From positions 1 through 7,780 of the forward strand of contig SLJA01000281.1 of NCBI GenBank assembly GCA_007135355.1: DNA of 7,780 bases, in the 5' to 3' direction. Numbering within the stretch: the stretch's first letter is position 1; each line of letters starts with the position of its first letter. The DNA is from Wenzhouxiangella sp. GTDB taxonomy: Bacteria > Pseudomonadota > Gammaproteobacteria > Xanthomonadales > Wenzhouxiangellaceae. The translations under genes were made by a program, and so were the position numbers. This document shows positions 1-6,862 of the stretch, one piece after another. Below the pieces are notes generated by a model. It saw only the letters and a list, made by a program, of their open reading frames with translations, did no database searches and was not told the origin of the DNA.

Positions 1-824
1 CCATCGCTGCCCGACTCGGCATGGAGTGCGTGGTCTACATGGGCGCCGAGGATGTTCGGCGACAGGCGGTCAACGTGTTCAGGATGAAACTGCTCGGGGC
101 GACGGTGGTCAGCGTGGAAGCAGGATCGCGCACCCTGAAAGACGCGCTGAATGAAGCCATGCGCGACTGGGTGACCAATGTCGACGACACCTTCTACATC
201 CTCGGCACGGTGGCCGGTCCGCACCCTTATCCGGCCATGGTGCGGGATTTCAATGCGGTCGTCGGGCGCGAGGCGCGGTCGCAGATGCTGGCGGAATTCG
301 GCCAGTTGCCGAATGCGCTGGTCGCCTGCGTCGGTGGTGGATCGAACGCCATCGGCCTGTTCCATCCTTTTATCGACGATGCGGACGTGCGGATGTACGG
401 CGTCGAAGCAGCCGGTCGCGGACTCAGCGGTGTGGAGCACGCCGCCAGCCTGTGCGCCGGAAGAGTTGGCGTCCTGCACGGCAGTCGGACTTATCTGCTC
501 GACGATGACGCCGGCCAGATTCGCGATACCCATTCGGTCTCTGCCGGACTGGACTACCCGGGCGTGGGGCCGGAACATGCCTGGTTGAAGGACACCGGGC
601 GCGCGCAGTATGTGGGTGTTGACGACGTCGAGGCGATGAAGGCGTTTCACGCGCTCACCCGCAGCGAAGGCATCATGCCGGCGCTGGAAACCGCACATGC
701 CGTGGCCTACGGCATGCGGCTGGCGGCCGAGCGGCCTGCCGATGAGATCGTCCTGATTAATCTCTCCGGCCGCGGCGATAAAGACATCAACACAGTAGCT
801 GAAATCGAAGGAATCGAGTTTTGA
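1..824 (+). CDS. trpB: Tryptophan synthase beta chain, 5'-truncated by window edge
   Basis: TrpB is the PLP enzyme that condenses indole, received through a tunnel from TrpA, with L-serine to give L-tryptophan in the cytoplasm. The reading frame is open from base 3 with no start of its own. The first visible residues (IAARLG, then MECVVYMGAEDV) match the middle of the family, so roughly the first third, including the PLP-binding lysine, lies upstream of the window. Visible family marks are the glycine-rich PLP-phosphate loop GGGSNA (333-350), the HSVSAGLDYPGVGPEH block (about 531-578) and the C-terminal LSGRGDKD (762-785). An ATG at 21 is internal and not the true start. The stop (822-824) overlaps the trpA start by 4 bases, the usual coupled arrangement for two subunits made in equal amounts. 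No frameshift or missing motif is seen in the visible part. Identification is secure. Confidence 0.97.
   Translation, partial: IAARLGMECVVYMGAEDVRRQAVNVFRMKLLGATVVSVEAGSRTLKDALNEAMRDWVTNVDDTFYILGTVAGPHPYPAMVRDFNAVVGREARSQMLAEFGQLPNALVACVGGGSNAIGLFHPFIDDADVRMYGVEAAGRGLSGVEHAASLCAGRVGVLHGSRTYLLDDDAGQIRDTHSVSAGLDYPGVGPEHAWLKDTGRAQYVGVDDVEAMKAFHALTRSEGIMPALETAHAVAYGMRLAAERPADEIVLINLSGRGDKDINTVAEIEGIEF
808..813 (+). promoter_or_regulatory. Shine-Dalgarno supporting the TTG start of trpA
   Basis: AAGGAA lies inside the end of trpB, eight bases (counted from AAGGA) before the TTG at 821. This spacing supports TTG as the real trpA initiation codon rather than a later ATG, since the protein from TTG aligns with the TrpA family from its first residues. 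Confidence 0.6.
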
Positions 825-1654
825 ACCGGATTGACCAGAAATTTCAAGCGCTGGCTGAGCGTGGTCGCAAGGCCCTGGTGCCATATGTGACGGCTGGCCA
901 TCCCCACCCCGACGCCACGGTCGATATCCTGCATGCAGCCGTCGAGGCGGGCGCTGATCTGCTCGAGCTGGGCATGCCGTTCTCCGATGTGATGGCGGAT
1001 GGTCCAGTGATACAGAATGCCTGCGCCAAAGCCTTGCAGCACGGCACCGACCTGGACGCGGTGCTGGACATGGTCAGGCAATTCCGGACCGGGGATGCCG
1101 AGACACCGGTTATCCTGATGGGCTACACCAATCCCATCGAGCGCAGGGGTGCCGAGCGCTTTGCCGCGGAAGCGGCTGCCGCCGGCGTTGACGCGTTGCT
1201 GGTGGTCGATTGTCCGGCCGACGAGGCTGAAGCGCTCAAGGCCGAGCTCGCCGGTCATGGTTTACACCAGATTTTTCTGGTCGCGCCGACGACGACCGAG
1301 CGTCGGCTGCAGCGCATGGCGCAGCTGGCCGGTGGATTTGTCTACTATGTGTCGATCAAAGGGGTCACGGGCGCGGCCAGCCTTGATGTCAGCACTTTGG
1401 CGCCAGCGGTCAAGCGAATCCGCGCGGCGGCAGCCCTGCCGGTGGCCATTGGTTTCGGAATTCGGGAGCCGGAGCAGGCTGCAGCGGTCGCCCGGGCAGC
1501 TGACGCTGTCGTCATCGGCTCGGCCCTTGTCGAGCGTTTGGACAGCTGCACATCGGTGGCCGATGCGGTGGCTGAAACACGCGGCTACCTCGCCGCCGTG
1601 CGGTCTGCCCTGGACGCCGTGGGTGCCGACCGTCAAGCCGTTGCCAACGCCTGA
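821..1654 (+). CDS. trpA: Tryptophan synthase alpha chain
   Basis: TrpA cleaves indole-3-glycerol phosphate to indole and glyceraldehyde 3-phosphate and passes indole to TrpB. The 277-residue TIM barrel is close to the usual length (about 265-280). The TTG start overlaps the trpB stop (TTGA), and initiating there puts the family residues at their classical numbers: catalytic Glu49 and Asp60 in the LELGMPFSD..ADGP segment, Tyr102, Tyr175 and Thr183 (YYVSIKGVTGA), and the phosphate-binding GFGI (211-214) and GSA (233-235). One departure is visible: the catalytic loop reads S55-D56-V57, where the family normally has Pro57. The first 25 residues (RIDQKFQALAERGRKALVPYVTAGHP) are typical. It is certainly transcribed and probably translated together with trpB. 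Identification is secure. Confidence 0.97.
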   Translation: MNRIDQKFQALAERGRKALVPYVTAGHPHPDATVDILHAAVEAGADLLELGMPFSDVMADGPVIQNACAKALQHGTDLDAVLDMVRQFRTGDAETPVILMGYTNPIERRGAERFAAEAAAAGVDALLVVDCPADEAEALKAELAGHGLHQIFLVAPTTTERRLQRMAQLAGGFVYYVSIKGVTGAASLDVSTLAPAVKRIRAAAALPVAIGFGIREPEQAAAVARAADAVVIGSALVERLDSCTSVADAVAETRGYLAAVRSALDAVGADRQAVANA

Positions 1655-1655
1655 C

Positions 1656-2600
1656 ATGAGCTGGTTCCAGAAATTAATGCCGGGCCGGATTCGGACCGAG
1701 GGCGGCAGCGGCCGCAAAGTCCCGGACGGTCTATGGACCAAGTGCCCGGCCTGCGATGCCGTGCTTTACCAGCCGGAACTGGAGCGCAATCTTCAGGTTT
1801 GTCCGAAATGCAATTTCCATATGCCGCTATCGGGCCGCGCGCGCTTACTGAGTTTTCTCGACGAAGGTTCGGCCGAAGAGCTGGGCGTGGACCTGCAGCC
1901 CGTGGACGTACTGAAATTTCGCGACACCAAGAAATATCGCGACCGCTTGGCGTCAACCCAGAAAGCCACGGGGGAAAAAGACGCGCTGGTGACCATGCAT
2001 GGCCGACTGGCCGAAATGCCGGTCGTGGCCTGCGCGTTCGATTTCCGTTTCATGGGCGGGTCCATGGGGTCGGTGGTCGGCGAGCGCTTTATGGAGGGTG
2101 TTCGCCGTTGCCTCGATGACCATGTGCCGCTGATCTGTTTTTCTGCCTCGGGCGGCGCGCGCATGCAGGAGGGCTTGTTCTCGCTGATGCAAATGGCCAA
2201 GACTTCGGCCGGACTCGCACGCATGGCCGAGCAGGGCCTACCCTATATTTCCGTGTTGACCCACCCCACCACCGGCGGCGTCTCGGCCAGCCTGGGCATG
2301 CTGGGCGACATCAATCTGGCCGAACCGAATGCCTTGATCGGCTTTGCCGGTCCTCGTGTGATCGAACAGACCGTGCGTGAAAAATTGCCGGAGGGCTTTC
2401 AGCGCTCGGAGTTCCTCCTCGAGAAGGGGGCGATCGACCAGATCGTAGATCGACGGGATCTGCGCCAGCGCATTCACCGTTTGCTGCGCATGCTGCTGGC
2501 TGGTCGCCAGTCACTGGTGCGAGAGGGCGAGGTGCTGCCACCTGAATCTGCCGACATTCAGGAAGGCTCGCAACCGTCGGGGCCGGCGCAACAGGATTAA
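1656..2600 (+). CDS. accD: Acetyl-CoA carboxylase carboxyltransferase subunit beta
   Basis: AccD pairs with AccA to form the carboxyltransferase that moves the carboxyl group from carboxybiotin (on AccB) to acetyl-CoA, giving malonyl-CoA, the first committed step of fatty acid synthesis. The 314-residue product (E. coli about 304) starts MSWFQKLMP, a typical AccD N-terminus. A four-cysteine zinc ribbon is complete: CPAC (Cys30, Cys33) and CPKC (Cys49, Cys52). The crotonase-fold core follows with FMGGSMGSVVGERF, SASGGARMQEG (GG at 166-167) and TTGGVSAS (205-212), the glycine-rich stretches that form the oxyanion holes. The last 25 or so residues are a polar, poorly conserved tail. The frame stays open far upstream within trpA, but only the ATG at 1656, one base after the trpA stop, fits the family; no strong Shine-Dalgarno is seen, so coupling to trpA is likely. 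It lies apart from accA and accBC, as is common in Gammaproteobacteria. Confidence 0.97.
   Translation: MSWFQKLMPGRIRTEGGSGRKVPDGLWTKCPACDAVLYQPELERNLQVCPKCNFHMPLSGRARLLSFLDEGSAEELGVDLQPVDVLKFRDTKKYRDRLASTQKATGEKDALVTMHGRLAEMPVVACAFDFRFMGGSMGSVVGERFMEGVRRCLDDHVPLICFSASGGARMQEGLFSLMQMAKTSAGLARMAEQGLPYISVLTHPTTGGVSASLGMLGDINLAEPNALIGFAGPRVIEQTVREKLPEGFQRSEFLLEKGAIDQIVDRRDLRQRIHRLLRMLLAGRQSLVREGEVLPPESADIQEGSQPSGPAQQD
2593..2596 (+). promoter_or_regulatory. Weak Shine-Dalgarno for folC
   Basis: AGGA lies at the end of accD, eleven bases before the TTG at 2608. It is short and slightly far, but it is the only purine-rich candidate in the accD-folC junction and agrees with the TTG start. Confidence 0.35.
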
Positions 2601-2607
2601 CTCGCGC

Positions 2608-3894
2608 TTGAGCGACTCGCTGCAGGTCTGGCTGCGCCAACTGGAACAACGTGCACCGGAGTGTCGCATCGAGCTCGGTCTGGAGCGTGCGCGCGCAGTC
2701 CTGGCCGAATTGCCCGCCGCTGTCCGGCCGCGCTGTGCGGTGATCACGGTTGGCGGTACCAATGGCAAAGGCTCGGTGGTCGCGATGCTGGAAGCGATGT
2801 GCCGTGCGGCGGGCCTGAGCACGCTGGCCTACAGTTCGCCCCATTTGCTGGACTTCGGCGAGCGCATTCGCCTGGATGGCAATCCGGTCATGGCCGGGAC
2901 AATCGCAGCGGCGATTGAAACGGTAGAGCACGCCCGCGGCCCGGTGCCGCTGACCTATTTCGAGCATGTGACCTTGGCCGCTCTGGTTGTGGCCATGCAC
3001 GCCGCACCCGACGTGATGATTCTGGAGATCGGCCTGGGTGGCCGGCTTGACGCGGTCAATGTCATCGATGCTGATGTGGCGGTGATGACCTCAATCGCTC
3101 TTGATCACACCGAGTGGTTGGGGCCCACGCGCCTGAGCATTGGCCGTGAAAAAGCCGGAATCGCCAGGCCGGGCCGACCGTTGATTGTTGGGGAGCGCCG
3201 GTTGCCGACCGGCCTGGAACCGCTATTGCGAGAGACTGGGGCCTGCGTCAGTTTGGCTGGCAAGGACTTTCGCTGGCGCCGCATGGCGCGCGATCGTTTT
3301 CAGGTCCAGTATGCCGATCGCAAGCTCCTATTGCCACGGCCGGCGCTGCAAGGCGCTTGGCAGCTGGGAAATGCGGCGTGCGCCATCGTAGCGCTTTGGG
3401 CGCTGGAAGATCGCTTGAACGTCACGGCCACTCACTTGGCCGAGGGGCTGCAGTCGGTTCGCCTGCCCGGACGGCTGCAGCAGGTGGCGCGGCAGCCTGC
3501 CGTGTGGCTCGATGTCGCGCATAATGCCGCCAGCGCGCGGGCGCTGGCGGCCGCACTGGGGCCGGTGCAGTCGGATACGAACAGCACGGCGGTCTTTAGT
3601 GCGCTGGGCGACAAGGACATCGGCGCGATGGGTCGGGCGCTGGATGGATGTTTCAACCGCTGGCTGGTATGCCCGCTTGCGGGGCCGCGTGCGACACCGG
3701 TGAGTGAATTGCTTGCGCGTCTCTCCGACATTCCTGTCGCTGGCGTGGTTGAAACGGTAGAATCAGTGACGGCTGGTTTAACCCGGGCCATGCGGGAAAG
3801 TGCTCGTGCTGATCGCATCGTGGTGTTCGGCTCGTTCCGGACCGTGGCGGAAGCGGCCACCATGCTGAAGCAGTTTCAGGCCCAGAGTGATTAA
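2608..3894 (+). CDS. folC: Bifunctional dihydrofolate synthase / folylpolyglutamate synthase
   Basis: FolC ligates glutamate to dihydropteroate to make dihydrofolate, then extends the gamma-glutamyl tail of reduced folates, using ATP, in the cytoplasm. The 428-residue product matches the usual length (E. coli 422). The Mur-ligase-like ATPase fold shows the P-loop VGGTNGKGS (48-56), the SSPHL (76-80) pterin-binding loop, ILEIGLGGRLDAVN with Glu140, DHTEWLG with His167, and GREKAGI with Lys182. The spacing Glu-27-His-15-Lys equals that of the E. coli metal ligands and carbamylated lysine (146, 173, 188). The C-terminal domain has DVAHNAASA (302-310). The TTG start is chosen because the product then begins S-x-SLQVWLRQLEQ, aligning with the family start, and no ATG or GTG is available nearby in frame. 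It follows accD by 7 bases. Bifunctionality is inferred from family and taxon; residues alone do not exclude a monofunctional enzyme. Confidence 0.95.
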   Translation: MSDSLQVWLRQLEQRAPECRIELGLERARAVLAELPAAVRPRCAVITVGGTNGKGSVVAMLEAMCRAAGLSTLAYSSPHLLDFGERIRLDGNPVMAGTIAAAIETVEHARGPVPLTYFEHVTLAALVVAMHAAPDVMILEIGLGGRLDAVNVIDADVAVMTSIALDHTEWLGPTRLSIGREKAGIARPGRPLIVGERRLPTGLEPLLRETGACVSLAGKDFRWRRMARDRFQVQYADRKLLLPRPALQGAWQLGNAACAIVALWALEDRLNVTATHLAEGLQSVRLPGRLQQVARQPAVWLDVAHNAASARALAAALGPVQSDTNSTAVFSALGDKDIGAMGRALDGCFNRWLVCPLAGPRATPVSELLARLSDIPVAGVVETVESVTAGLTRAMRESARADRIVVFGSFRTVAEAATMLKQFQAQSD

Positions 3895-3902
3895 AAAAAT
3901 CC

Positions 3903-4844
3903 ATGGATAAAGTTCTTAAGCAGAGGTTGGTTGGAGCGACGATTCTGATCGCCCTGGCGGTCATTTTTGTCCCAATGCTGTTTGACGATGGCGTGGATCG
4001 GGATCAGGCGCGCGATACGGTCATCGATTTGCCGCCGCCGCCGATCGATCGGCGTGAGGTGCGACGTCTGCCGCTGGACCCGGATCGAGCCAGAGAGGTG
4101 CCCGAGCCGCATGTAGCGCCGCCACCGGAACCGGTGCCGGGCCAACCCGAGCGCGAGGCCTCTGAAATCAGCCTGCTGGCGCCCGAACCCGACAGCGAAC
4201 CCGAACTGCCGGATCCGGCCGAGGAGTCGGCGCGCGTGGCCGAGCAGGTTCAGCCGCCCGCGGCGCAGCCCGAACCCCAGGCCGAATCGCCTGCCGCCGC
4301 GCCGATACCGTCTGCTCCGGCGGCCGCCGAGGTGGACAGTGCCGAGGGCTGGATCGTACAGGTCGCCAGTTTCAGCTCGGCCGATACGGCCGATCGAGTC
4401 ATGGAGCAACTGGGGCGACTCGGTCACGCGGCTGCGGTCGATGTCATCGTGCGCGGGGAGTCGCGTCTACACCGTGTGCGTTCAGGCCCTTATCCGGATC
4501 GTGCCGCGGCCGATCGGGCCCAGGCCCAGATAGCGGCGACGGTTGCGGGTGTGGAGCCGGTGGTCATGTCCGCGCCGGCCGGGCTGAGCACACCGACCGC
4601 CGCGGCGGAGGGAGCTTACTCGGTGCAGGTTGGTTCATTCACCACCCGTGCCAATGCCGACCGACTGCTGGAGCAGCTGCGGAATCAGGGTTATGAGGCC
4701 TTTATCCATCCTGATGAGTCGGGTCCGCGACCGATCTGGCGCGTGCGCGTGGGCACCCAGGCCTCGCGCGAAGCGGCCGCCAGCTTGCGCCGGGAACTGA
4801 TGGACCAAGCCGGGCTCGAGGGCTTGATCGTCAGTCATCCGTGA
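3903..4844 (+). CDS. dedD: DedD-like inner-membrane protein with tandem SPOR domains
   Basis: SPOR domains bind denuded glycan strands in septal peptidoglycan, and DedD-type proteins help cell constriction. The 313-residue product has a short basic start (Lys3, Lys6, Arg8), one membrane helix (about 9-27) oriented N-in/C-out, and a proline- and acid-rich periplasmic linker (about 40-145). Two SPOR domains follow. SPOR1 (about 150-222; 4350-4568) begins WIVQVASF and has RVRSGPY. SPOR2 (about 239-313; 4617-4841) begins YSVQVGSF and has RVRVGTQ. They share the pattern QV-x-SF, ADR, EQL and RVR-x-G. E. coli DedD is about 220 residues with a single SPOR, so this one is longer and duplicated. Its position between folC and cvpA is the classical dedD locus. 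The ATG at 3903 follows folC by 8 bases; no good Shine-Dalgarno is visible, only an A-rich run. The gene symbol rests on position and architecture; an FtsN-like role is an alternative but less likely. Confidence 0.88.
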   Translation: MDKVLKQRLVGATILIALAVIFVPMLFDDGVDRDQARDTVIDLPPPPIDRREVRRLPLDPDRAREVPEPHVAPPPEPVPGQPEREASEISLLAPEPDSEPELPDPAEESARVAEQVQPPAAQPEPQAESPAAAPIPSAPAAAEVDSAEGWIVQVASFSSADTADRVMEQLGRLGHAAAVDVIVRGESRLHRVRSGPYPDRAAADRAQAQIAATVAGVEPVVMSAPAGLSTPTAAAEGAYSVQVGSFTTRANADRLLEQLRNQGYEAFIHPDESGPRPIWRVRVGTQASREAAASLRRELMDQAGLEGLIVSHP

Positions 4845-4854
4845 CGGCCTGCCC

Positions 4855-5367
4855 ATGAACGGTGCCGACATGGCGATTCTGGCGATTTGTGGGCTGTCCA
4901 TCCTGGTCAGCCTGTTTCGCGGATTCATTCGCGAGGTTTTTTCGCTGCTGGTCTGGGTAGCCGCGGTTTACGCGGCACTGATGGCGGCCAACCCGCTGTC
5001 GGAGCAGATGCAGCCCTGGATCGAATTGCCCTCGGTCCGTCTGATTATTGCGTTCGTTGGAGTGTTCGTGCTGGTTCTGGTAGTTGGCGGCTTGATCAAT
5101 TACCTGCTGGGCAAGCTGGTGGCCACTACCGGGTTGAGCGGTACCGATCGGCTGGTCGGCGCCTTGTTCGGCGCCCTCAGAGGCGGCGCGATTGTCCTGG
5201 TGGCTGTCATCATTGCCCGGATGACGCCGTTTCCGGGTGATCCGTGGTGGCAGGAATCGAGGTTGCTGCCGCAGTTTGAACGTCTTGCCGTGATGGCGGT
5301 GAGCCATTTCCCGGAATCGATGCAAGAATACGTGTCGGCGGCGGACAATGGCGCGGAGGTGCGTTGA
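4855..5367 (+). CDS. cvpA: CvpA family inner-membrane protein
   Basis: CvpA is a small polytopic inner-membrane protein named for its need in colicin V production and linked in enteric bacteria to envelope and bile-salt tolerance; its biochemical activity is not established. The 170-residue product (E. coli about 162) shows about four hydrophobic segments (roughly 6-21, 29-46, 62-85 and 103-121). It carries the family signatures RGFIREVFSLLVW (22-34), which includes a charged turn between helices 1 and 2, and GLSGTDRLVGALFGALRG (93-110) before the last helix. The tail after about residue 124 is hydrophilic. The ATG at 4855, 10 bases after the SPOR gene, is preferred; ATG at 4870 (residue 6) is possible but would shorten the first helix. 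No strong Shine-Dalgarno precedes it. Its end carries the purF ribosome binding site, consistent with the well-known cvpA-purF pairing. Confidence 0.95.
   Translation: MNGADMAILAICGLSILVSLFRGFIREVFSLLVWVAAVYAALMAANPLSEQMQPWIELPSVRLIIAFVGVFVLVLVVGGLINYLLGKLVATTGLSGTDRLVGALFGALRGGAIVLVAVIIARMTPFPGDPWWQESRLLPQFERLAVMAVSHFPESMQEYVSAADNGAEVR
5355..5360 (+). promoter_or_regulatory. Strong Shine-Dalgarno for purF
   Basis: GGAGGT, a near-perfect anti-16S complement, lies within the last codons of cvpA, ten bases before the purF ATG. It is the strongest ribosome binding site in the window and fixes the purF start next to the nucleophilic Cys2. Confidence 0.8.
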
Positions 5368-5370
5368 GTC

Positions 5371-6852
5371 ATGTGTGGAATAGTTGGGATTTTTGGACAG
5401 TCGGCCGTCGCCGCGCGGCTATACGATGCCATGACGATTCTCCAGCATCGCGGCCAGGATGCCGCTGGTATGACGACGCTGGACAAGGGCCGCATGCGCT
5501 CCGCGCGTGGCATCGGCCTGGTCCGCGACGTCTTTGCCGAGGCGTCGGTCGCCGGGCTCACCGGGGATCTGGGCGTCGGTCATGTCCGCTACCCTACCGC
5601 CGGCTGCGATCGACCGGACGAAGCGCAACCCATGTACGTCAATTCGCCCTGCGGCATAGCGCTGGGGCATAACGGCAATCTGACCAATTCCGACGCCCTG
5701 AGCGCCGCCCTGATTGATCAGGATCGCCGGCACATCAATACGGAATCCGACTCCGAGGTATTGCTCAACGTGCTGGCGCACGAATTGTCCCGCCATAGCG
5801 GCACGCGCATGACCCCGCAACGGGTATTCGCCGCGGTCGATGGCGTGCATGAGCGTTGCCGCGGTGGTTACGCAACGGTTGCGCTTATTGCCGGGGTGGG
5901 CCTGCTGGGCTTTCGCGACCTGCACGGCATCCGGCCCATCGTGCTGGGCCAGCGTGAAACCGCTGAAGGCCGTGAGTACATCCTGGCTTCGGAATCCGTT
6001 GTACTGGATATTCTCGGCTTCGAGATGATCGATGATCTGCAGCCGGGCGAGAGCGTGCTGGTGACGCTGGACGGCGAATTACATCGACATGTCAGCGCCC
6101 AGGCGCAGGCGCATACGCCATGTTTGTTTGAATACGTCTACTTCGCCAGGCCTGACTCCATGATCGACGATTTGTCGGTGTACAAGGCGCGCCTCAGGAT
6201 GGGAGAGGCGCTGGCGGCGAAAATACTGCGCGAATGGCCGGATCACGACATTGACGCGGTGATTCCGGTTCCGGACACCAGCCGTACGGCCTGTTTGCCA
6301 CTGTCGCAGATGCTAGGCGTGAAGTATCGAGAAGGCCTGATCAAGAACCGCTATATCGGACGGACCTTCATCATGCCGGGTCAGGACGAGCGCGCGCGCT
6401 CGGTGCGACGCAAACTCAACACCATCCCACTGGAGTTTCGCAACAAGAATGTGTTGCTGGTTGACGACTCGATTGTTCGCGGCACCACGTCGCGCCAGAT
6501 CATCCAGATGGCGCGTGAGTCGGGCGCGCGCAAGGTCTACCTGGCGTCGGCCTCGCCGCCGGTCCGTTACCCCAATGTCTACGGCATCGATATGCCCGCC
6601 GCCAGTGAACTGATTGCGGCAGGCCGCAGCGAAGAGGAAGTCTGCCAGTTAATCGGCGCTGACCGCCTGATCTACCAGGATTTGGCTGAACTGGAGAACG
6701 CTGTGCGCGGCAAGAACCGGAAGCTGGCCGGCTTCGACAACTCTTGCTTCAGTGGTCAGTACGTTACCGGCCTGGACGAAGGCTACCTGGAAAACCTTGC
6801 TGCGCGTCGAACCGATGCCGCTCGCCGTCAACGGCGTGGCGTCGGCGTCTGA
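5371..6852 (+). CDS. purF: Amidophosphoribosyltransferase
   Basis: PurF makes 5-phosphoribosylamine from PRPP and glutamine, the first committed and feedback-inhibited step of de novo purine synthesis. The 493-residue product (E. coli 505) starts MCGIVGIFG, so Cys2 becomes the N-terminal nucleophile after Met removal; there is no propeptide, unlike the Bacillus type. The Ntn glutaminase domain has GHVRYPTAG with Arg73, HNGNL with Asn101 and Gly102, and ESDSE with Asp127, all at E. coli-like positions (counting Met as 1). The linker motif CLFEYVYFARPDS begins at 251. The phosphoribosyltransferase domain carries the PRPP loop VLLVDDSIVRGTTS (361-374). The C-terminus has CFSGQYVTG and a basic tail. 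The absence of a propeptide and of cysteine-rich Fe-S ligands indicates the proteobacterial class. It follows cvpA by 3 bases. PurR-type control is typical in enterics, but I see no operator here. Confidence 0.97.
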   Translation: MCGIVGIFGQSAVAARLYDAMTILQHRGQDAAGMTTLDKGRMRSARGIGLVRDVFAEASVAGLTGDLGVGHVRYPTAGCDRPDEAQPMYVNSPCGIALGHNGNLTNSDALSAALIDQDRRHINTESDSEVLLNVLAHELSRHSGTRMTPQRVFAAVDGVHERCRGGYATVALIAGVGLLGFRDLHGIRPIVLGQRETAEGREYILASESVVLDILGFEMIDDLQPGESVLVTLDGELHRHVSAQAQAHTPCLFEYVYFARPDSMIDDLSVYKARLRMGEALAAKILREWPDHDIDAVIPVPDTSRTACLPLSQMLGVKYREGLIKNRYIGRTFIMPGQDERARSVRRKLNTIPLEFRNKNVLLVDDSIVRGTTSRQIIQMARESGARKVYLASASPPVRYPNVYGIDMPAASELIAAGRSEEEVCQLIGADRLIYQDLAELENAVRGKNRKLAGFDNSCFSGQYVTGLDEGYLENLAARRTDAARRQRRGVGV

Positions 6853-6862
6853 TTCACTGTCT

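Noticed and set aside
1149..1655. N-terminal extension of the accD frame within trpA, giving a 483-residue product
   Set aside because: The extra residues are arginine- and serine-rich out-of-frame translation of trpA and do not resemble any AccD; the ATG at 1656 gives the normal MSWFQKL start.
2311..3000. 229-residue open frame on the minus strand
   Set aside because: It lies antisense to the accD end and folC start, has a composition typical of GC-rich shadow frames and no recognisable motif, while the + strand frames are clear family members.
3749..3763. Possible promoter inside folC (TTGAAA and TAGAAT)
   Set aside because: TAGAAT resembles a -10 box, but TTGAAA is only 3 bases away from it and no -35 sits at 16-18 bases; no extended -10 either.
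4024..4340. Frameshift or foreign insert suggested by the low-complexity proline/glutamate stretch of the SPOR gene
   Set aside because: The frame is continuous, base composition matches the neighbours, and DedD/FtsN-type proteins normally have such a periplasmic linker.
3891..4427. 178-residue minus-strand frame over the SPOR gene start
   Set aside because: The product is a glycine/arginine-rich complement of the proline/glutamate-rich linker and shows no domain.
4831..5325. 164-residue minus-strand frame over cvpA
   Set aside because: It is the antisense of hydrophobic helices, rich in Gln, His and Arg, with no motif; cvpA on the + strand explains the region.
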